From contig NZ_CP006367.1 in the NCBI RefSeq assembly GCF_001442755.1, positions 310,001-374,000 of the forward strand: DNA of 64,000 nt. The letters are read 5' to 3'. Every line of letters begins with the position of its first letter. Within the stretch, counting starts at the first letter, position 1. This document shows positions 27,301-36,704 of the stretch, piece after piece. The translations under genes and the position numbers were made by a program. The DNA is from Aureimonas sp. AU20. Lineage in GTDB: Bacteria; Pseudomonadota; Alphaproteobacteria; Rhizobiales; Rhizobiaceae. Below the pieces are notes generated by a model, which worked only from the letters and a program-made list of their open reading frames with translations, searched no databases and was not told the DNA's origin.

Positions 27301-29653
27301 CGTTCAGGTCCACCCAGTCCGGGCTGCGGGCCGCACCGCTTTCCCAGGCATTGCGAAGCTGGGCGAGGAAATGGCGCCGGTCGGCCTTGGAGGAATGCAG
27401 TTCCAGACAGTGCTCGCCCAAGCCATGCTCGCGCAGGCGGCGATAGACGACGTCGAGCGCGGCGGTCTTCTCGGCCACGAACAGAACCGTGCGCCGATGC
27501 GCCAGACATTGGGCGATCATGTTGGCGATGGTCTGGCTCTTGCCGGTACCGGGCGGGCCGACCACCACGAAATCCTTGCCCTCGGCGGCGGCGAGCGTCG
27601 CCACGATCTGCGAGGAGTCGGCCGGCAGGGGCGTCACGATCTCGGCCTGGGCATAAGTCCGGTCGATCTCCCGCGCCTCGCGAAAGGGCACCGTGTCGGC
27701 AAAGGCCTGTTCCGGCGTGTCGATGAGATGGCGCACCAGCCGGTTCTGGCGCAGCGCGTCGATGCGCTCGGTCAGGTCCTTCCACATCAGATATTTGGCG
27801 AAGGAGAAGGTGGCGAGCGCCGCCTCGTCCACCACCTCGAAGCCCGGCACGTCGCGCACCGCCTGGCGCATCCGGCGCAGAACCTCGGCAACGTCGATCC
27901 CCGTCTCGTCGCCCGGCAGTTCGCCGGCAAGCGAAGGCACGCTCAAGCCGAAGTCCCGCTCCAGGAATTGCAGCAGCGTGGCGTTGAAGCGGATCTCGTC
28001 CTCGTGGTGAGCCAGACGGAAGGGCGAGGAGGCGCTGCGCCGCTCCAGCTTTGCCGGCAAAAGGAGAAGCGGCGCGCGGTAGACGCGCTCGTCATCGGCC
28101 TTCTTTTTCCAGCGCAGGAAGCCGACCGCCATATAGAGCGTGTTGGTGCCGCCCTCGGCGAGATCGCTGCGGGACTGGCGGTAGAGCGCCGTCAGCCTCG
28201 ACTCCAGCGACTTGGGATCGAAGGGCGAGGCGAGTTCGCCGCGCTCCAGCGCGTCGGCGGCAAAGCGCGCCTGCAAGTCCTCCCCGCGCGTTTCGCGAAA
28301 CAGCGCCGCGTCGCGCTCGCCCAGAGGATTCTGCTCGGGGATGGAAACGAGGCGCATGGCCTGCCCGCCGGCCAGCCGATCCTCCAGCGCCGCCACGTTG
28401 GGGCAGAGAAAGGCGACCGTGGAGGCGGTCTGGCTGAAGTTGAGGAGCTTGTTGCGCAGGGAGAGGTCGAGCAGCTTGCGCTGCCAACGGTCGATCCGCC
28501 CACCCGGCGTGTTCGGCTTCTCCTCCGCCACCTCAGTGGGAACGGCGCCGAAATCCGGCAGGGCCGGCAGGGCGGGCGCGGCCACCTCGCTGTCCGAGGC
28601 GGCGTCCACCGACGCGGCGGGCTCGTGCGAGGCCAGGGGCTGGATGCCGCCGCTGCGGGCGCGGGCCATGTCCACCGCGCAGACGAAGGGGCGCCGCGCC
28701 TCGTCGGCCAGCAGCGCCGCGCCCTCGCGGCAGGCCTGCTCGAAGCCCATGGCCGGGCGGAAGGTGACGCCGGTCGTCTCGAACACGAGAAGCTCGCGCG
28801 CGGCGAGCGCCTTGCGCAGGTCCACGACGTCGGTTTCCACCGCGCGCGGCAGGGTGCGTGGTGTCAGCCAGACGCCCGTCGCCGCATGGCCCTGAAGCAG
28901 CAGCGCCACGGCGTTCAGCCCCGCCGCCTCCAGCGCGGCCGCAAGAAGCAGGCTCGTGTCGAGGCAGGTGGCTAGCCCGTCGCGCCCGATGCTGGCGGGC
29001 CGGCGGATCTTCTGCCCCTGCCGTTCGAAGCTGGCCGGCGGTTCGGCATAGTGAAGGCCAAAGCCGGCGACGCTGGTATAGAGCGCGGCGGCCAGCATAT
29101 AGGCCCGGCGCGGGTCACCGCTCTGATACCCGTCCATCGCGCTGGAATGGCCGTGCGCTACGAGCGTTTCGGCCGCCGCGCGCAGAATGGGGGCGATCGC
29201 CGGGTCGTTCGGCATGACGAAGGCCGGCAGAAGCTGCGCCATGTCGCCGGCCCCGCCCCATTCGTCGCGCGCCAGAAGCCGCACGGGATGGACCGCCTCG
29301 GCCAGGACCGCCTCGCCGCAGAGGAGGCGGAACCGCGCCTCGCCGCGCTCGGCCTCGTTCAGCCCCGCGAGATAGGCGGCGTCGAGCTCGACGCGCCGAT
29401 CGCTCAGCGCCAGCGTCTCGCCCGGCCCCAGCCGATCCACCACCCAGCGCTTCGGCCGCAGAAAGGGCGGCGCGGAATCGAGCTCGAGCCGCAGGCCGGC
29501 GAGCGGCTCCGGGCCTGGGTTGGAGAGGGCGAGGCTCGTCAGCACCGGCACCGCGTTCTGGAACGAGGCGTAGGTCAGGCTGGCGCGCAGGTCCGCGACG
29601 ATTTCAGGCGCCTTCGTGTCCTCCGCCTCGAAACCATCCGCGCGATCCGTCAT
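24392..29653 (-). CDS. Large SF1 helicase with DUF4011 and C-terminal MTES_1575/Vsr-like nuclease
   Basis: The product is 1753 residues. In order: a beta-rich N-terminus (about 15-110); a transglutaminase-like region with TCLDTSLLLAAALEAAG and LLLQGHAATG (about 225-260); DUF4011 with WQRKLLDLSLRNKLLNF (about 385-400); a UPF1-like superfamily 1 helicase with Walker A GPPGTGKSQT (about 698), Walker B IFDEAS (about 1320), GDPKQLPPT, WHYRSRHESLI, NVQGDERD and NVAVTRARAEL (about 1566), with about 600 residues between motifs I and II; then a nuclease domain with RVDLAI and VECDG (about 1650-1670). This architecture (COG1112, DUF3320-associated) is widespread but functionally undefined; relatives occur in phage-defence loci. 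It ends 6 bases from the convergent LysR stop. It stands alone, with no modification gene. Confidence 0.88.
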   Translation of the reverse strand: MTDRADGFEAEDTKAPEIVADLRASLTYASFQNAVPVLTSLALSNPGPEPLAGLRLELDSAPPFLRPKRWVVDRLGPGETLALSDRRVELDAAYLAGLNEAERGEARFRLLCGEAVLAEAVHPVRLLARDEWGGAGDMAQLLPAFVMPNDPAIAPILRAAAETLVAHGHSSAMDGYQSGDPRRAYMLAAALYTSVAGFGLHYAEPPASFERQGQKIRRPASIGRDGLATCLDTSLLLAAALEAAGLNAVALLLQGHAATGVWLTPRTLPRAVETDVVDLRKALAARELLVFETTGVTFRPAMGFEQACREGAALLADEARRPFVCAVDMARARSGGIQPLASHEPAASVDAASDSEVAAPALPALPDFGAVPTEVAEEKPNTPGGRIDRWQRKLLDLSLRNKLLNFSQTASTVAFLCPNVAALEDRLAGGQAMRLVSIPEQNPLGERDAALFRETRGEDLQARFAADALERGELASPFDPKSLESRLTALYRQSRSDLAEGGTNTLYMAVGFLRWKKKADDERVYRAPLLLLPAKLERRSASSPFRLAHHEDEIRFNATLLQFLERDFGLSVPSLAGELPGDETGIDVAEVLRRMRQAVRDVPGFEVVDEAALATFSFAKYLMWKDLTERIDALRQNRLVRHLIDTPEQAFADTVPFREAREIDRTYAQAEIVTPLPADSSQIVATLAAAEGKDFVVVGPPGTGKSQTIANMIAQCLAHRRTVLFVAEKTAALDVVYRRLREHGLGEHCLELHSSKADRRHFLAQLRNAWESGAARSPDWVDLNGRLQLRRDMLNSYAEALHGAGRCGLTPYRAMGLTLRGAETHAPTLGWPHKDVHDAAHYAALEELAGGLGRTVAAVERRPCLALVDVDEWTSAWAERLLAEARLSRQALDALLSAASALRARIGLTPSAPEQAEEVRRLAALAAALQPGEGSLAFDPGFAGLRESFGALEATVSAFRTEEGRLSASYERDELRRVPVEDLDRRLREAGASFWPFSWLKRRGVARLLGTYARAGAPTPEADLPVLRRLQALAAQAEASPLAGRLPGFAGIESDLAQLSARFVAADRLRAAVLRLGEPKGETEVILAALLPVLGTLTEASPLIEAARALEAAEARWREAEQAWREASGGVPLVPPDGTTLGDLAALLGELEASRGLLRDWTSWCAIRRRALAEGLAPLVADLESGAVAPEAAAAAFALAYARWWLPLAIDADPRLRDFRRFQHEHAIDDFRTLDDLVRKAASARIREALTHGLPEPQSVPRKSELGLLRHQMELKRPSRSIREMIGAMPESFARLAPCVLMSPLSIAQYLPPDQALFDVVIFDEASQITTWDAVGAVARGRQTIIVGDPKQLPPTNFFGRAETEEDAPDFERDLESILDEAKASGLPVHDLRWHYRSRHESLIAFSNHHYYDNRLITFPSPVTEDHAVSLRHLPEAVYDRGKSRTNRDESRAIAAEVAGRLRAALALPEDKRPTLGVITFNSQQQGLIQDLLDEARRDDPSLEWFFEDERLEPVFVKNLENVQGDERDVILFSMTFGKDAAGKLAMDFGALNREGGERRLNVAVTRARAELRIFSSIKAASIDLSRSKALGVRHLKTFLDYADRGAVALPAVEEGSLGGVESPFEAAVAEALTRRGWIVVPQVGVSGFRVDLAIRHPDHAGAFLAGVECDGATYHRSATARDRDKVREQVLLGLGWRILRVWSTDWWFDPLGATVRLDQALKGLVAESRARAEAEAERAKVLAGEGASAASS

Positions 29654-30053
29654 GCGTCACTCTCCCGATTCACCAGCAAGCCATCCTAAAGGCTGGCGGC
29701 AGGCAGGGACAGTCTCGTGCGGCTAAGCCAGGACGCGGGTCGAGCGAGCGTCACATCTATCCGCTTGAGGGAGAGCATGCGGAGAATGGGATAAGCCGGC
29801 AAAGTCCAACTCGCGGGTTTTGAAGGCTGTTGTTTCTGCGCTTGGACAATCGGGATGCATGACCAGCGAATCCTGTCGCTGTCGGCAACTTGGGAAGACG
29901 GTCTTCGCCAAAAGAGCCTTGCTTGACCAACGTGGGTCACGGGAAATCCGATCAATTCAAATCAAGGCAAGCCCCTCATTTATAAGAGTCTTTCGATTCG
30001 GGATCTGAGCTCAACGAGCTTCGTCTCAGTCCTCCAGTTGAACAGTTCCGCCC
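29654..30053. other. 400-base gap upstream of the helicase gene
   Basis: This contains the helicase gene promoter region and no supported ORF. A small minus-strand frame at 29686-29955 has no ribosome site or family motif. AT content rises from about 29930. parS site 2 follows directly. Confidence 0.5.
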
Positions 30054-30069
30054 TGTCTCACGTGAAACA
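30054..30069. other. parS-type ParB binding site 2
   Basis: TGTCTCACGTGAAACA differs from the parS consensus TGTTTCACGTGAAACA at one position. It is intergenic, between divergent genes and about 80 bases upstream of the dapA-like operon. Confidence 0.75.
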
Positions 30070-30096
30070 AGCGTTAACATCCTCGCTGCCGACGCA

Positions 30097-30125
30097 TTGA
30101 CATATCGCTGACATGTCAGCAAACT
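30097..30125 (+). promoter_or_regulatory. Candidate promoter and operator of the dapA-like/ABC operon
   Basis: A perfect TTGACA (30097-30102) is followed after 17 bases by CAAACT (30120-30125). The spacer contains the perfect 14-base palindrome GCTGACATGTCAGC (30107-30120), well placed for repression by the GntR protein encoded two genes downstream. Confidence 0.5.
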
Positions 30126-30150
30126 GTCGGCACAACGGGAGGATGATGTT

Positions 30151-31041
30151 GTGGGTGAGCAGGTTTTCGGGCTGTCGGCCGCGCTGGTGACGGCGTTCGA
30201 CGAGGCAGGGGCGATCGACGCGGGGCGGATGGTTCGTCATGCCCGCTGGTGCCTCGACCAGGGCTGTGGCAGCGTGACGCTGTTCGGCACGACCGGCGAA
30301 GGCGCCTCGATCTCGCGCACCGAGCGCTCGGCCCTGCTGCGCGCCTTCCGCGACAGCGGCATCGCGCCGGGTGAGACGATCGGCTGCGTGATGGCCAACG
30401 CGGCGGGAGACGCGATCGAACAGGCCGCCGAGCTTCTGGACGGCGGCGCGCACGGCGTGCTGCTCGCCCCGCCCTCCTATTTCAAGAATCTCAGCGAGGA
30501 CGGGCTCTTCGGCTGGTTCACGCAAGTGATCGGCGCGCTGGGCGACAAGGCGCGCGGCATCATCCTCTACAACATTCCCTCCGTCACCGCCGTCGAGCTG
30601 TCGGTGCCGCTGATCGGGCGCATTCGCGCCGCCTTCCCGGCCGCGATCATGGGCGTCAAGGATTCCTCGGGCAACTGGCCCTACACCGAGCGGCTGCTCG
30701 CCGAGCACAAGGATATCGCCATCCTGATCGGCGACGAGCGGAGCCTGGCCGCCGGCGTGCGGCTGGGCGCGCAGGGCGCGATCTCCGGCATGGCCAACAT
30801 CATTCCCGACCGGCTCCTGCCGATGATCCGCGAGGGGCGCGACGACCGAGAAGTGCACCAGCTGGTGGAGGCCGTGCTCGGCTTTCCCGTCACCCCGGCG
30901 GTCAAGGCGCTGGTCGCCCATCGCACGGGCGAGCCGGGATTTGCCCGCACCCGCGCGCCGCTCCTGCCGACCCCGAGCGAAGGCGCGAGCCGGCTCGGCG
31001 CGGCGCTCGACGGCCTCGGCGCGGCCGCGGCGGCCGCCTGA
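30151..31041 (+). CDS. Dihydrodipicolinate synthase / N-acetylneuraminate lyase family aldolase
   Basis: This class I aldolase-type TIM barrel of 296 residues has the Schiff-base lysine at Lys170 (GVKDSSG) and the catalytic Tyr at Tyr140 (LYNIPSV). The N-terminal GTTGEGASIS loop is the pyruvate-carboxylate site. The operon context (GntR regulator and a carbohydrate-type ABC importer) argues for a catabolic lyase or dehydratase acting on a keto-deoxy or sialic-type acid rather than lysine biosynthesis. The start is GTG at 30151, with GGAGG nine bases upstream; the nearby ATGs are out of frame. Confidence 0.87.
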   Translation: MGEQVFGLSAALVTAFDEAGAIDAGRMVRHARWCLDQGCGSVTLFGTTGEGASISRTERSALLRAFRDSGIAPGETIGCVMANAAGDAIEQAAELLDGGAHGVLLAPPSYFKNLSEDGLFGWFTQVIGALGDKARGIILYNIPSVTAVELSVPLIGRIRAAFPAAIMGVKDSSGNWPYTERLLAEHKDIAILIGDERSLAAGVRLGAQGAISGMANIIPDRLLPMIREGRDDREVHQLVEAVLGFPVTPAVKALVAHRTGEPGFARTRAPLLPTPSEGASRLGAALDGLGAAAAAA

Positions 31042-31055
31042 AGGCGCCGCGGGCC

Positions 31056-31769
31056 ATGGACGCGGAGGCGGGGCCGGACGGCTTGCCCGAGGGCGGGCCG
31101 GAAACCGGCAAGGCCAAGGGCGGCGACGCGCTCAAGCTGCGCGAGCGCGCCTATGAGAGCATCATCGAGAAGCTGATCGCGCGTGACTTCACGCCCGGCG
31201 AGTTCGTCTCACAGCGCCAGCTCGTCGCCCGCACCGGCCTGCCGCTCGGCGCCATCCGCGAGATCATCCCGCGTCTGGAGTCGGAGGGACTGCTCACCAC
31301 CGTGCCCCAGCGCGGCATCCAGATCGCCCATGTGGACCTGAACCTCATCCGCGAGGCCTTTCAGTTCCGCCTGTTTCTGGAAAAGGAAGCGGTCGCGGTC
31401 TTCACCACCTCGGCCAGCGACGAGACGCTGGCCGCGATCCGGGCCGAACACGAAGCCATGCTGGGCCGAGCGCTGGCGCGCCGGCTCACGGTGGAGGAAG
31501 AGGCCGAGGCGCAGGCGATCGACTGGCGGCTGCACGACACGTTCATCGACGCGCTCGGCAATTCCATCATCGCCATGGCCTACCGCGTGAACTCGGTGAA
31601 GCTCCGGCTGATCCATCACGAGCGCTACCGCATCGACGGGCGCGTCGTGCCCGTCATGCGCGAGCATCTCGACGTGCTCGCCGCCATCGAAAGCCGAAAT
31701 CCGGCGCGCGCGGCCGAGGCCATCGCCGCCCATGTCAACAATGCCAGACGATTGGCGCTCACCGTTTAG
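31056..31769 (+). CDS. GntR family regulator, FadR/FCD type
   Basis: A 237-residue regulator with an N-terminal winged helix-turn-helix (YESIIEKLIARDFTPGEFVSQRQLVARTGLPLGAIREIIPRLESEGL, given as the domain span of about residues 31-77) and a helical FCD effector domain with metal-binding candidates (Asp and His in DWRLHDTF, then EHLDVLAAI and AAHV). FCD regulators usually repress adjacent acid-catabolism genes and release DNA on binding an organic acid. It starts 14 bases after the aldolase gene and is probably co-transcribed. The first 24 residues are Gly/Pro-rich, so the true start could be slightly downstream. Confidence 0.9.
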   Translation: MDAEAGPDGLPEGGPETGKAKGGDALKLRERAYESIIEKLIARDFTPGEFVSQRQLVARTGLPLGAIREIIPRLESEGLLTTVPQRGIQIAHVDLNLIREAFQFRLFLEKEAVAVFTTSASDETLAAIRAEHEAMLGRALARRLTVEEEAEAQAIDWRLHDTFIDALGNSIIAMAYRVNSVKLRLIHHERYRIDGRVVPVMREHLDVLAAIESRNPARAAEAIAAHVNNARRLALTV

Positions 31770-31839
31770 ACGAGAACGAGCGCGCCGGGACGGACGTTGG
31801 AGGACGCCGCCCGGATCAACGAAAAAGGGAGGAAGAACC

Positions 31840-33174
31840 ATGACCCATCGCACCATCGCTCTGTCGCGCCGCCAGTTCCTGGCCGGAACCGCCGCCACAG
31901 GTGCCTTCGCGCTGGCCGGCCTGCGGCCGAGCTTCGCTGCCGGCGTCGACTGGAAGAAACATGCCGGCACGGTGCTGGAGGTCAATCTCACCAAGAACCC
32001 GCGCGGCGAGCTCCTGCGCAAGCATCAGGCCGAGTTCGAGGCGCTGACGGGGATCAAGGTGAACGCCGAGGCGACGCCCGAGCAGCAGCAGCGCCAGAAG
32101 GCGGTGATCGAGCTGACCTCGGGCAAGCCCAGCTTCGACGTCATCCATATCAGCTTCCACGCCCAGAAGCGGCAATACGAGAAGGCCGGCTGGCTCGCCG
32201 ATCTCTCGCCCTTCCTGGCGGACGCCTCGCTCACCGACGCTTCACTCACCGAATCGGATTTCGCGCCCGCAGGCCTGTCCTACGCCAAGGACACGAACGG
32301 CAAGATCCGCGCCCTGCCCTTCTCCGTGGACTATTGGATCGTCTACTGGAACAAGGAACTCTTCGCCGCCAAGAACATCGCCTTCCCCGAGACGTTCGAC
32401 GCGCTGCTGGCGGCGGCCAAGGCGCTCACCGACAAGTCGGCTGGCACGTCCGGCTTCGTGGCGCGCGGCATGAAGAACGCCAACACGCCGGTCTGGACCT
32501 CGCTGATGCTGGGCTTCGGCCAGCAGGCCATCGGCCCGAACGGCGAGATTCTGGCCGACGACGAAAAGGGCGTTGAGGCCGCCAAGCTCTACCAGGCCCT
32601 GATGACCGAATGCGCCCCGCGCGGCGTCACCGGCTTCAACTGGGCCGAATGCCAGTCCGCCTTCCTGCAGGGCAAGGTCGGCATGTGGTTCGACGGCTGC
32701 GGCTTCGCCGCGCCGCTGGAGAACCCCGAGCTTTCGCGCGTCGTCGGCAAGGTCGGCTACAGCGTCGTGCCCGCCGGCCCGGCCGGCCGCGCCGCCCCGA
32801 CGCTGGGCGACGGCATCGCCGTGACGGAAGCCTCCGCCAAGAAGGAAGCGGCCTATCTCTACTGCCAGTGGGCCGTGTCGAAGGAGATGGGCGCGCGGCT
32901 GTTCCAGGCCGGCGCCGGCGTGCCTTTCCGCACCTCGGTGGTCGAGGATGCGGAGGTGCGCAAGGGCGTCACCATGCCGGCCGAGTGGGCCGATGCGGTG
33001 GCTGGCTCGGCCAAGGTCAGCCAGATCGCCCTGCCCGTGGTCATCCCGATCACCGAGTTCCGTGACGTCTACGGCGTGGCGCTCACCAATCTCCTGGGCG
33101 GCGCCGATCCGGCGGCCGAGCTGAAGAAGGCCTCCGAGCAGTTCAAGCCGATCCTGGAGCGGAGCGAGGCCTGA
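31840..33174 (+). CDS. ABC sugar-type substrate-binding protein (Tat-exported)
   Basis: This extracellular solute-binding protein family 1 member (444 residues) belongs to the MalE/UgpB-like group. The N-terminus has a twin-arginine signal, SRRQFLAG, followed by a hydrophobic stretch and an Ala-x-Ala site before about residue 35, so export in folded form is predicted. Binding-protein hallmarks include FDVIHISFHAQKRQYEKAGWL and KVGMWFDGCGF. It starts at ATG 31840 with GGGAGG upstream, and its stop overlaps the permease start by one base (TGATG). The ligand is unknown. Confidence 0.9.
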   Translation: MTHRTIALSRRQFLAGTAATGAFALAGLRPSFAAGVDWKKHAGTVLEVNLTKNPRGELLRKHQAEFEALTGIKVNAEATPEQQQRQKAVIELTSGKPSFDVIHISFHAQKRQYEKAGWLADLSPFLADASLTDASLTESDFAPAGLSYAKDTNGKIRALPFSVDYWIVYWNKELFAAKNIAFPETFDALLAAAKALTDKSAGTSGFVARGMKNANTPVWTSLMLGFGQQAIGPNGEILADDEKGVEAAKLYQALMTECAPRGVTGFNWAECQSAFLQGKVGMWFDGCGFAAPLENPELSRVVGKVGYSVVPAGPAGRAAPTLGDGIAVTEASAKKEAAYLYCQWAVSKEMGARLFQAGAGVPFRTSVVEDAEVRKGVTMPAEWADAVAGSAKVSQIALPVVIPITEFRDVYGVALTNLLGGADPAAELKKASEQFKPILERSEA

Positions 33175-34100
33175 TGAGCGCACTGGTCTCCGAGGCCGGC
33201 GACAGCGGGGCGGCACCGGCCGCCTCGCGCAAGCGCGCGCGCCTGCGCCCGCACTACTGGCCCTTCGTCATCCCCGCGCTCGCCGTCACCGTGGCGGTGA
33301 TCGTCTTTCCTTGGGTCTTCACGCTCTGGATGAGCGCCCATGCCTGGCGGCTCGGCGGCGAGACCAGCTTCGTCGGCTGGGAGAACTACGCAAGGCTCGC
33401 GACCGATGCCCGCTTCTGGGAATCGATGGGCCACACGCTGTTCTACACCCTGCTCTCGGTGGTCGCGCCGCTCGTGCTCGGCACGCTGGCGGCCGTCCTG
33501 TTCGATTCCAAGATGCCGCTGCGCGGCGTGCTGCGCGCCATCTTCGTCATGCCGATGATGGCGACGCCCGTCGCCATCGCCCTGGTCTGGACCATGATGT
33601 TCAACCCCTCGCTCGGCGTCCTCAACTATCTCCTGTCAGTGGTCGGCCTGCCCGAGCAGTCCTGGATCTACGACCAGGCGACCGTTATCCCCTCGCTGGT
33701 GCTTGTGGAAACCTGGCAATGGACGCCGCTCGTCATGCTGATCGTGCTGGGCGGCCTCGCCTCGCTGCCGCGCGAGCCCTACGAGGGCGCCGAAATCGAC
33801 GGGGCGAGCGGCTGGCAGAAATTCCGCTACATCACCCTGCCCCTGATCGCGCCCTTCATGATGGTGGCCGTCATCATCCGCTCCATCGACGCACTGAAGA
33901 GCTTCGACATCATCTACGCGATGACGCAGGGCGGCCCGGGCACGGCCTCGGAGACGATCAACATCTATCTCTACAACGTCGCCTTCTCCTATTACGACAT
34001 CGGCTATGGCTCGGCGATCGCCGTGATCTTCTTCGTCATCATCGTCGCCATGTCGCTCGTCATGCTGCACCTGAAGCAGCGGGCGAAGTGGAACGATTGA
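33174..34100 (+). CDS. ABC sugar-type permease (MalF-like)
   Basis: A 308-residue inner-membrane subunit with six helices and the cytoplasmic EAA loop (GAEIDGASGWQKFRYITLP) that docks on the ATPase. The first 40 residues are cytoplasmic and basic. It is coupled to the binding-protein gene by a 1-base overlap and is 8 bases from the second permease gene. It forms a heterodimeric channel with the product of 34109-34927. Confidence 0.93.
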   Translation: MSALVSEAGDSGAAPAASRKRARLRPHYWPFVIPALAVTVAVIVFPWVFTLWMSAHAWRLGGETSFVGWENYARLATDARFWESMGHTLFYTLLSVVAPLVLGTLAAVLFDSKMPLRGVLRAIFVMPMMATPVAIALVWTMMFNPSLGVLNYLLSVVGLPEQSWIYDQATVIPSLVLVETWQWTPLVMLIVLGGLASLPREPYEGAEIDGASGWQKFRYITLPLIAPFMMVAVIIRSIDALKSFDIIYAMTQGGPGTASETINIYLYNVAFSYYDIGYGSAIAVIFFVIIVAMSLVMLHLKQRAKWND

Positions 34101-34108
34101 GGTTCGCC

Positions 34109-34927
34109 ATGAAGCTCCGCCGTCTCTTCAACCGTCTCGCGCTGCTCTTCTGCGGCCTCGTCATCGTCTCGCCGGCCGTGTTCTTCTTCGTCTGGATGCT
34201 GTCGCTCTCCTTGAAGTTCGAGATCGACAACGGTGCCTATCCGCCCATCCTGATCCCGGAGCGCCTCGCTTGGGGCAACTACACCCGCATCTTCGCCGAG
34301 AACGACTTCCTCCTTTATTTCTGGAACTCGGTTCTGGTGACGGGCACGGCGACGCTGCTCGCCCTTCTCGTCGGCGTTCCCGCCGGCTACGGCATCGCCC
34401 GGCTGCGCGCCAACAAGGCCGCGATCGTCATCATGATCGCGCGCATGACGCCGGGCCTCTCCTTCCTCATTCCGCTCTTCCTCCTGTTCCAGAATGTCGG
34501 CCTGCTCGGCACGCTTTGGCCGCAGATCATCATCCATCTCGTGGTCACCGTGCCGATCGTCATCTGGGTGATGATCGGCTATTTCGAGACGACGCCGATG
34601 GAGCTGGAGGAGGCCGCGCGCATCGACGGCGCCACGAGCTGGCAGGTCTTCGCCCGCGTCGCCCTGCCGATCGCCCGGCCCGGCATCGTCGTATCGCTGA
34701 TTCTCGCCGTCATCTTCTCCTGGAACAATTTCGTCTTCGGCATCGTGCTCGCCAGCCGCGAAACGCGCACCCTGCCGGTCGCCGTCTACAACATGCTCTC
34801 CTTCGAGCAGGTGAGCTGGGGGCCGCTCGCCGCCGCCGCCCTGGTCGTCACCCTGCCCGTCCTCGTGCTCACTCTCGTTGCCCAGCGCCAGATCGTCGCC
34901 GGCCTGACGGCGGGCGCGGTGAAATAG
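34109..34927 (+). CDS. ABC sugar-type permease (MalG-like)
   Basis: The product has 272 residues, six helices and the EAA loop EEAARIDGATSWQVFARVALP. The ATG at 34109 was chosen because the first membrane helix starts there and a GAGG site lies upstream; the longer open frame is a shadow of the preceding permease. It is the partner of the MalF-like subunit, and the ATPase gene follows after 21 bases. Confidence 0.93.
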   Translation: MKLRRLFNRLALLFCGLVIVSPAVFFFVWMLSLSLKFEIDNGAYPPILIPERLAWGNYTRIFAENDFLLYFWNSVLVTGTATLLALLVGVPAGYGIARLRANKAAIVIMIARMTPGLSFLIPLFLLFQNVGLLGTLWPQIIIHLVVTVPIVIWVMIGYFETTPMELEEAARIDGATSWQVFARVALPIARPGIVVSLILAVIFSWNNFVFGIVLASRETRTLPVAVYNMLSFEQVSWGPLAAAALVVTLPVLVLTLVAQRQIVAGLTAGAVK

Positions 34928-34948
34928 CGCTGAAGAAAGGACCCACCC

Positions 34949-36025
<1,077 letters not shown>

Positions 36026-36614
36026 GGCGCTTCGACCGCTCGGCGGAGTGGATGTCGTCGGGCGGCGATATTGCACTGTGCAGGGACATCGCAACGTAGC
36101 TGCCTTTCCGCCGATCGCGCTCGCCTCGGACGCTGTTTGACGCGATCCAGGCAGGATGGCTGGGCGGGCGGAGCCCAGTCCTCCTGCCGCCGAGCGCACC
36201 GCAGTTGGGTTAAAGTTGCTCCTCCTGCGAGAAAGTTTTGCCAGGGTGCCAGGGTGCCAGGGTGCCAGGGTGCCAGGGTGCCAGGGTGCCAGGGTGCCAG
36301 GAGCAGGCCCAACGCCGGCCAATCGACAAGCCCTCTTCGTTGTATGTTGATGGGTGCGCCAACTCGGCCACCCATTCGTCCATCGTCAGCCGGCAGGCGT
36401 CGCCTCTTCTTCACCTCCAAGGCTTCACTCCAGCCTCGAACCAGCCTCGGACACCGCATTTCCCCATGGCTCCGCCGAAGATCGCAGATTTGCGACAAGC
36501 GCCCAAATTGGCCCTTGTCACGCCGCCGAGAGTTGGTTAAGCACCCTCCCAGCGCCACCGGCGCCGACCACACCAAGCGCATGCGCTAGCGGCTCCTCGG
36601 AGCCGACCTCAAAC
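36026..36614. other. 589-base gene-poor stretch with an octanucleotide repeat
   Basis: It lies between the ABC operon and tRNA-Ser. It contains the tandem repeat at 36240-36300. Open frames across it exist on both strands, but they only exist because the repeat lacks stops. I see no ribosome site followed by protein-like sequence, and no transposase. Confidence 0.5.
36240..36300. repeat. Octanucleotide tandem repeat, about 7.5 copies
   Basis: The unit CCAGGGTG repeats seven times exactly from 36241 to 36296, followed by CCAG. Units are identical, which points to recent expansion or contraction by slippage. It is intergenic, about 215 bases after the ATPase gene and 315 bases before tRNA-Ser. 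Confidence 0.95.
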
Positions 36615-36704
36615 GGAGAGGTGGCAGAGTGGTTGAATGCACCGCACTCGAAATGCGGCATGCCTGCAAGGGCATCGGGGGTTCAAATCCCTCCCTCTCC
36701 GCCA
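36615..36704 (+). tRNA. tRNA-Ser (CGA), CCA encoded
   Basis: The acceptor GGAGAGG pairs with CCTCTCC, followed by G and CCA. The anticodon loop CTCGAAA carries CGA. A long variable arm (about 20 bases with a hairpin) marks it as a class II serine tRNA. GGTTCAAATCC forms the T-arm. Length is 90 bases. Confidence 0.96.

Noticed and set aside
30151..31041. dapA of lysine biosynthesis
   Set aside because: Catalytic residues are shared by the whole superfamily, and the operon with GntR and a sugar-type importer argues for a catabolic lyase instead.
36240..36300. CRISPR-like repeat
   Set aside because: The units are 8 bases with no spacers, and there are no cas genes in the window.
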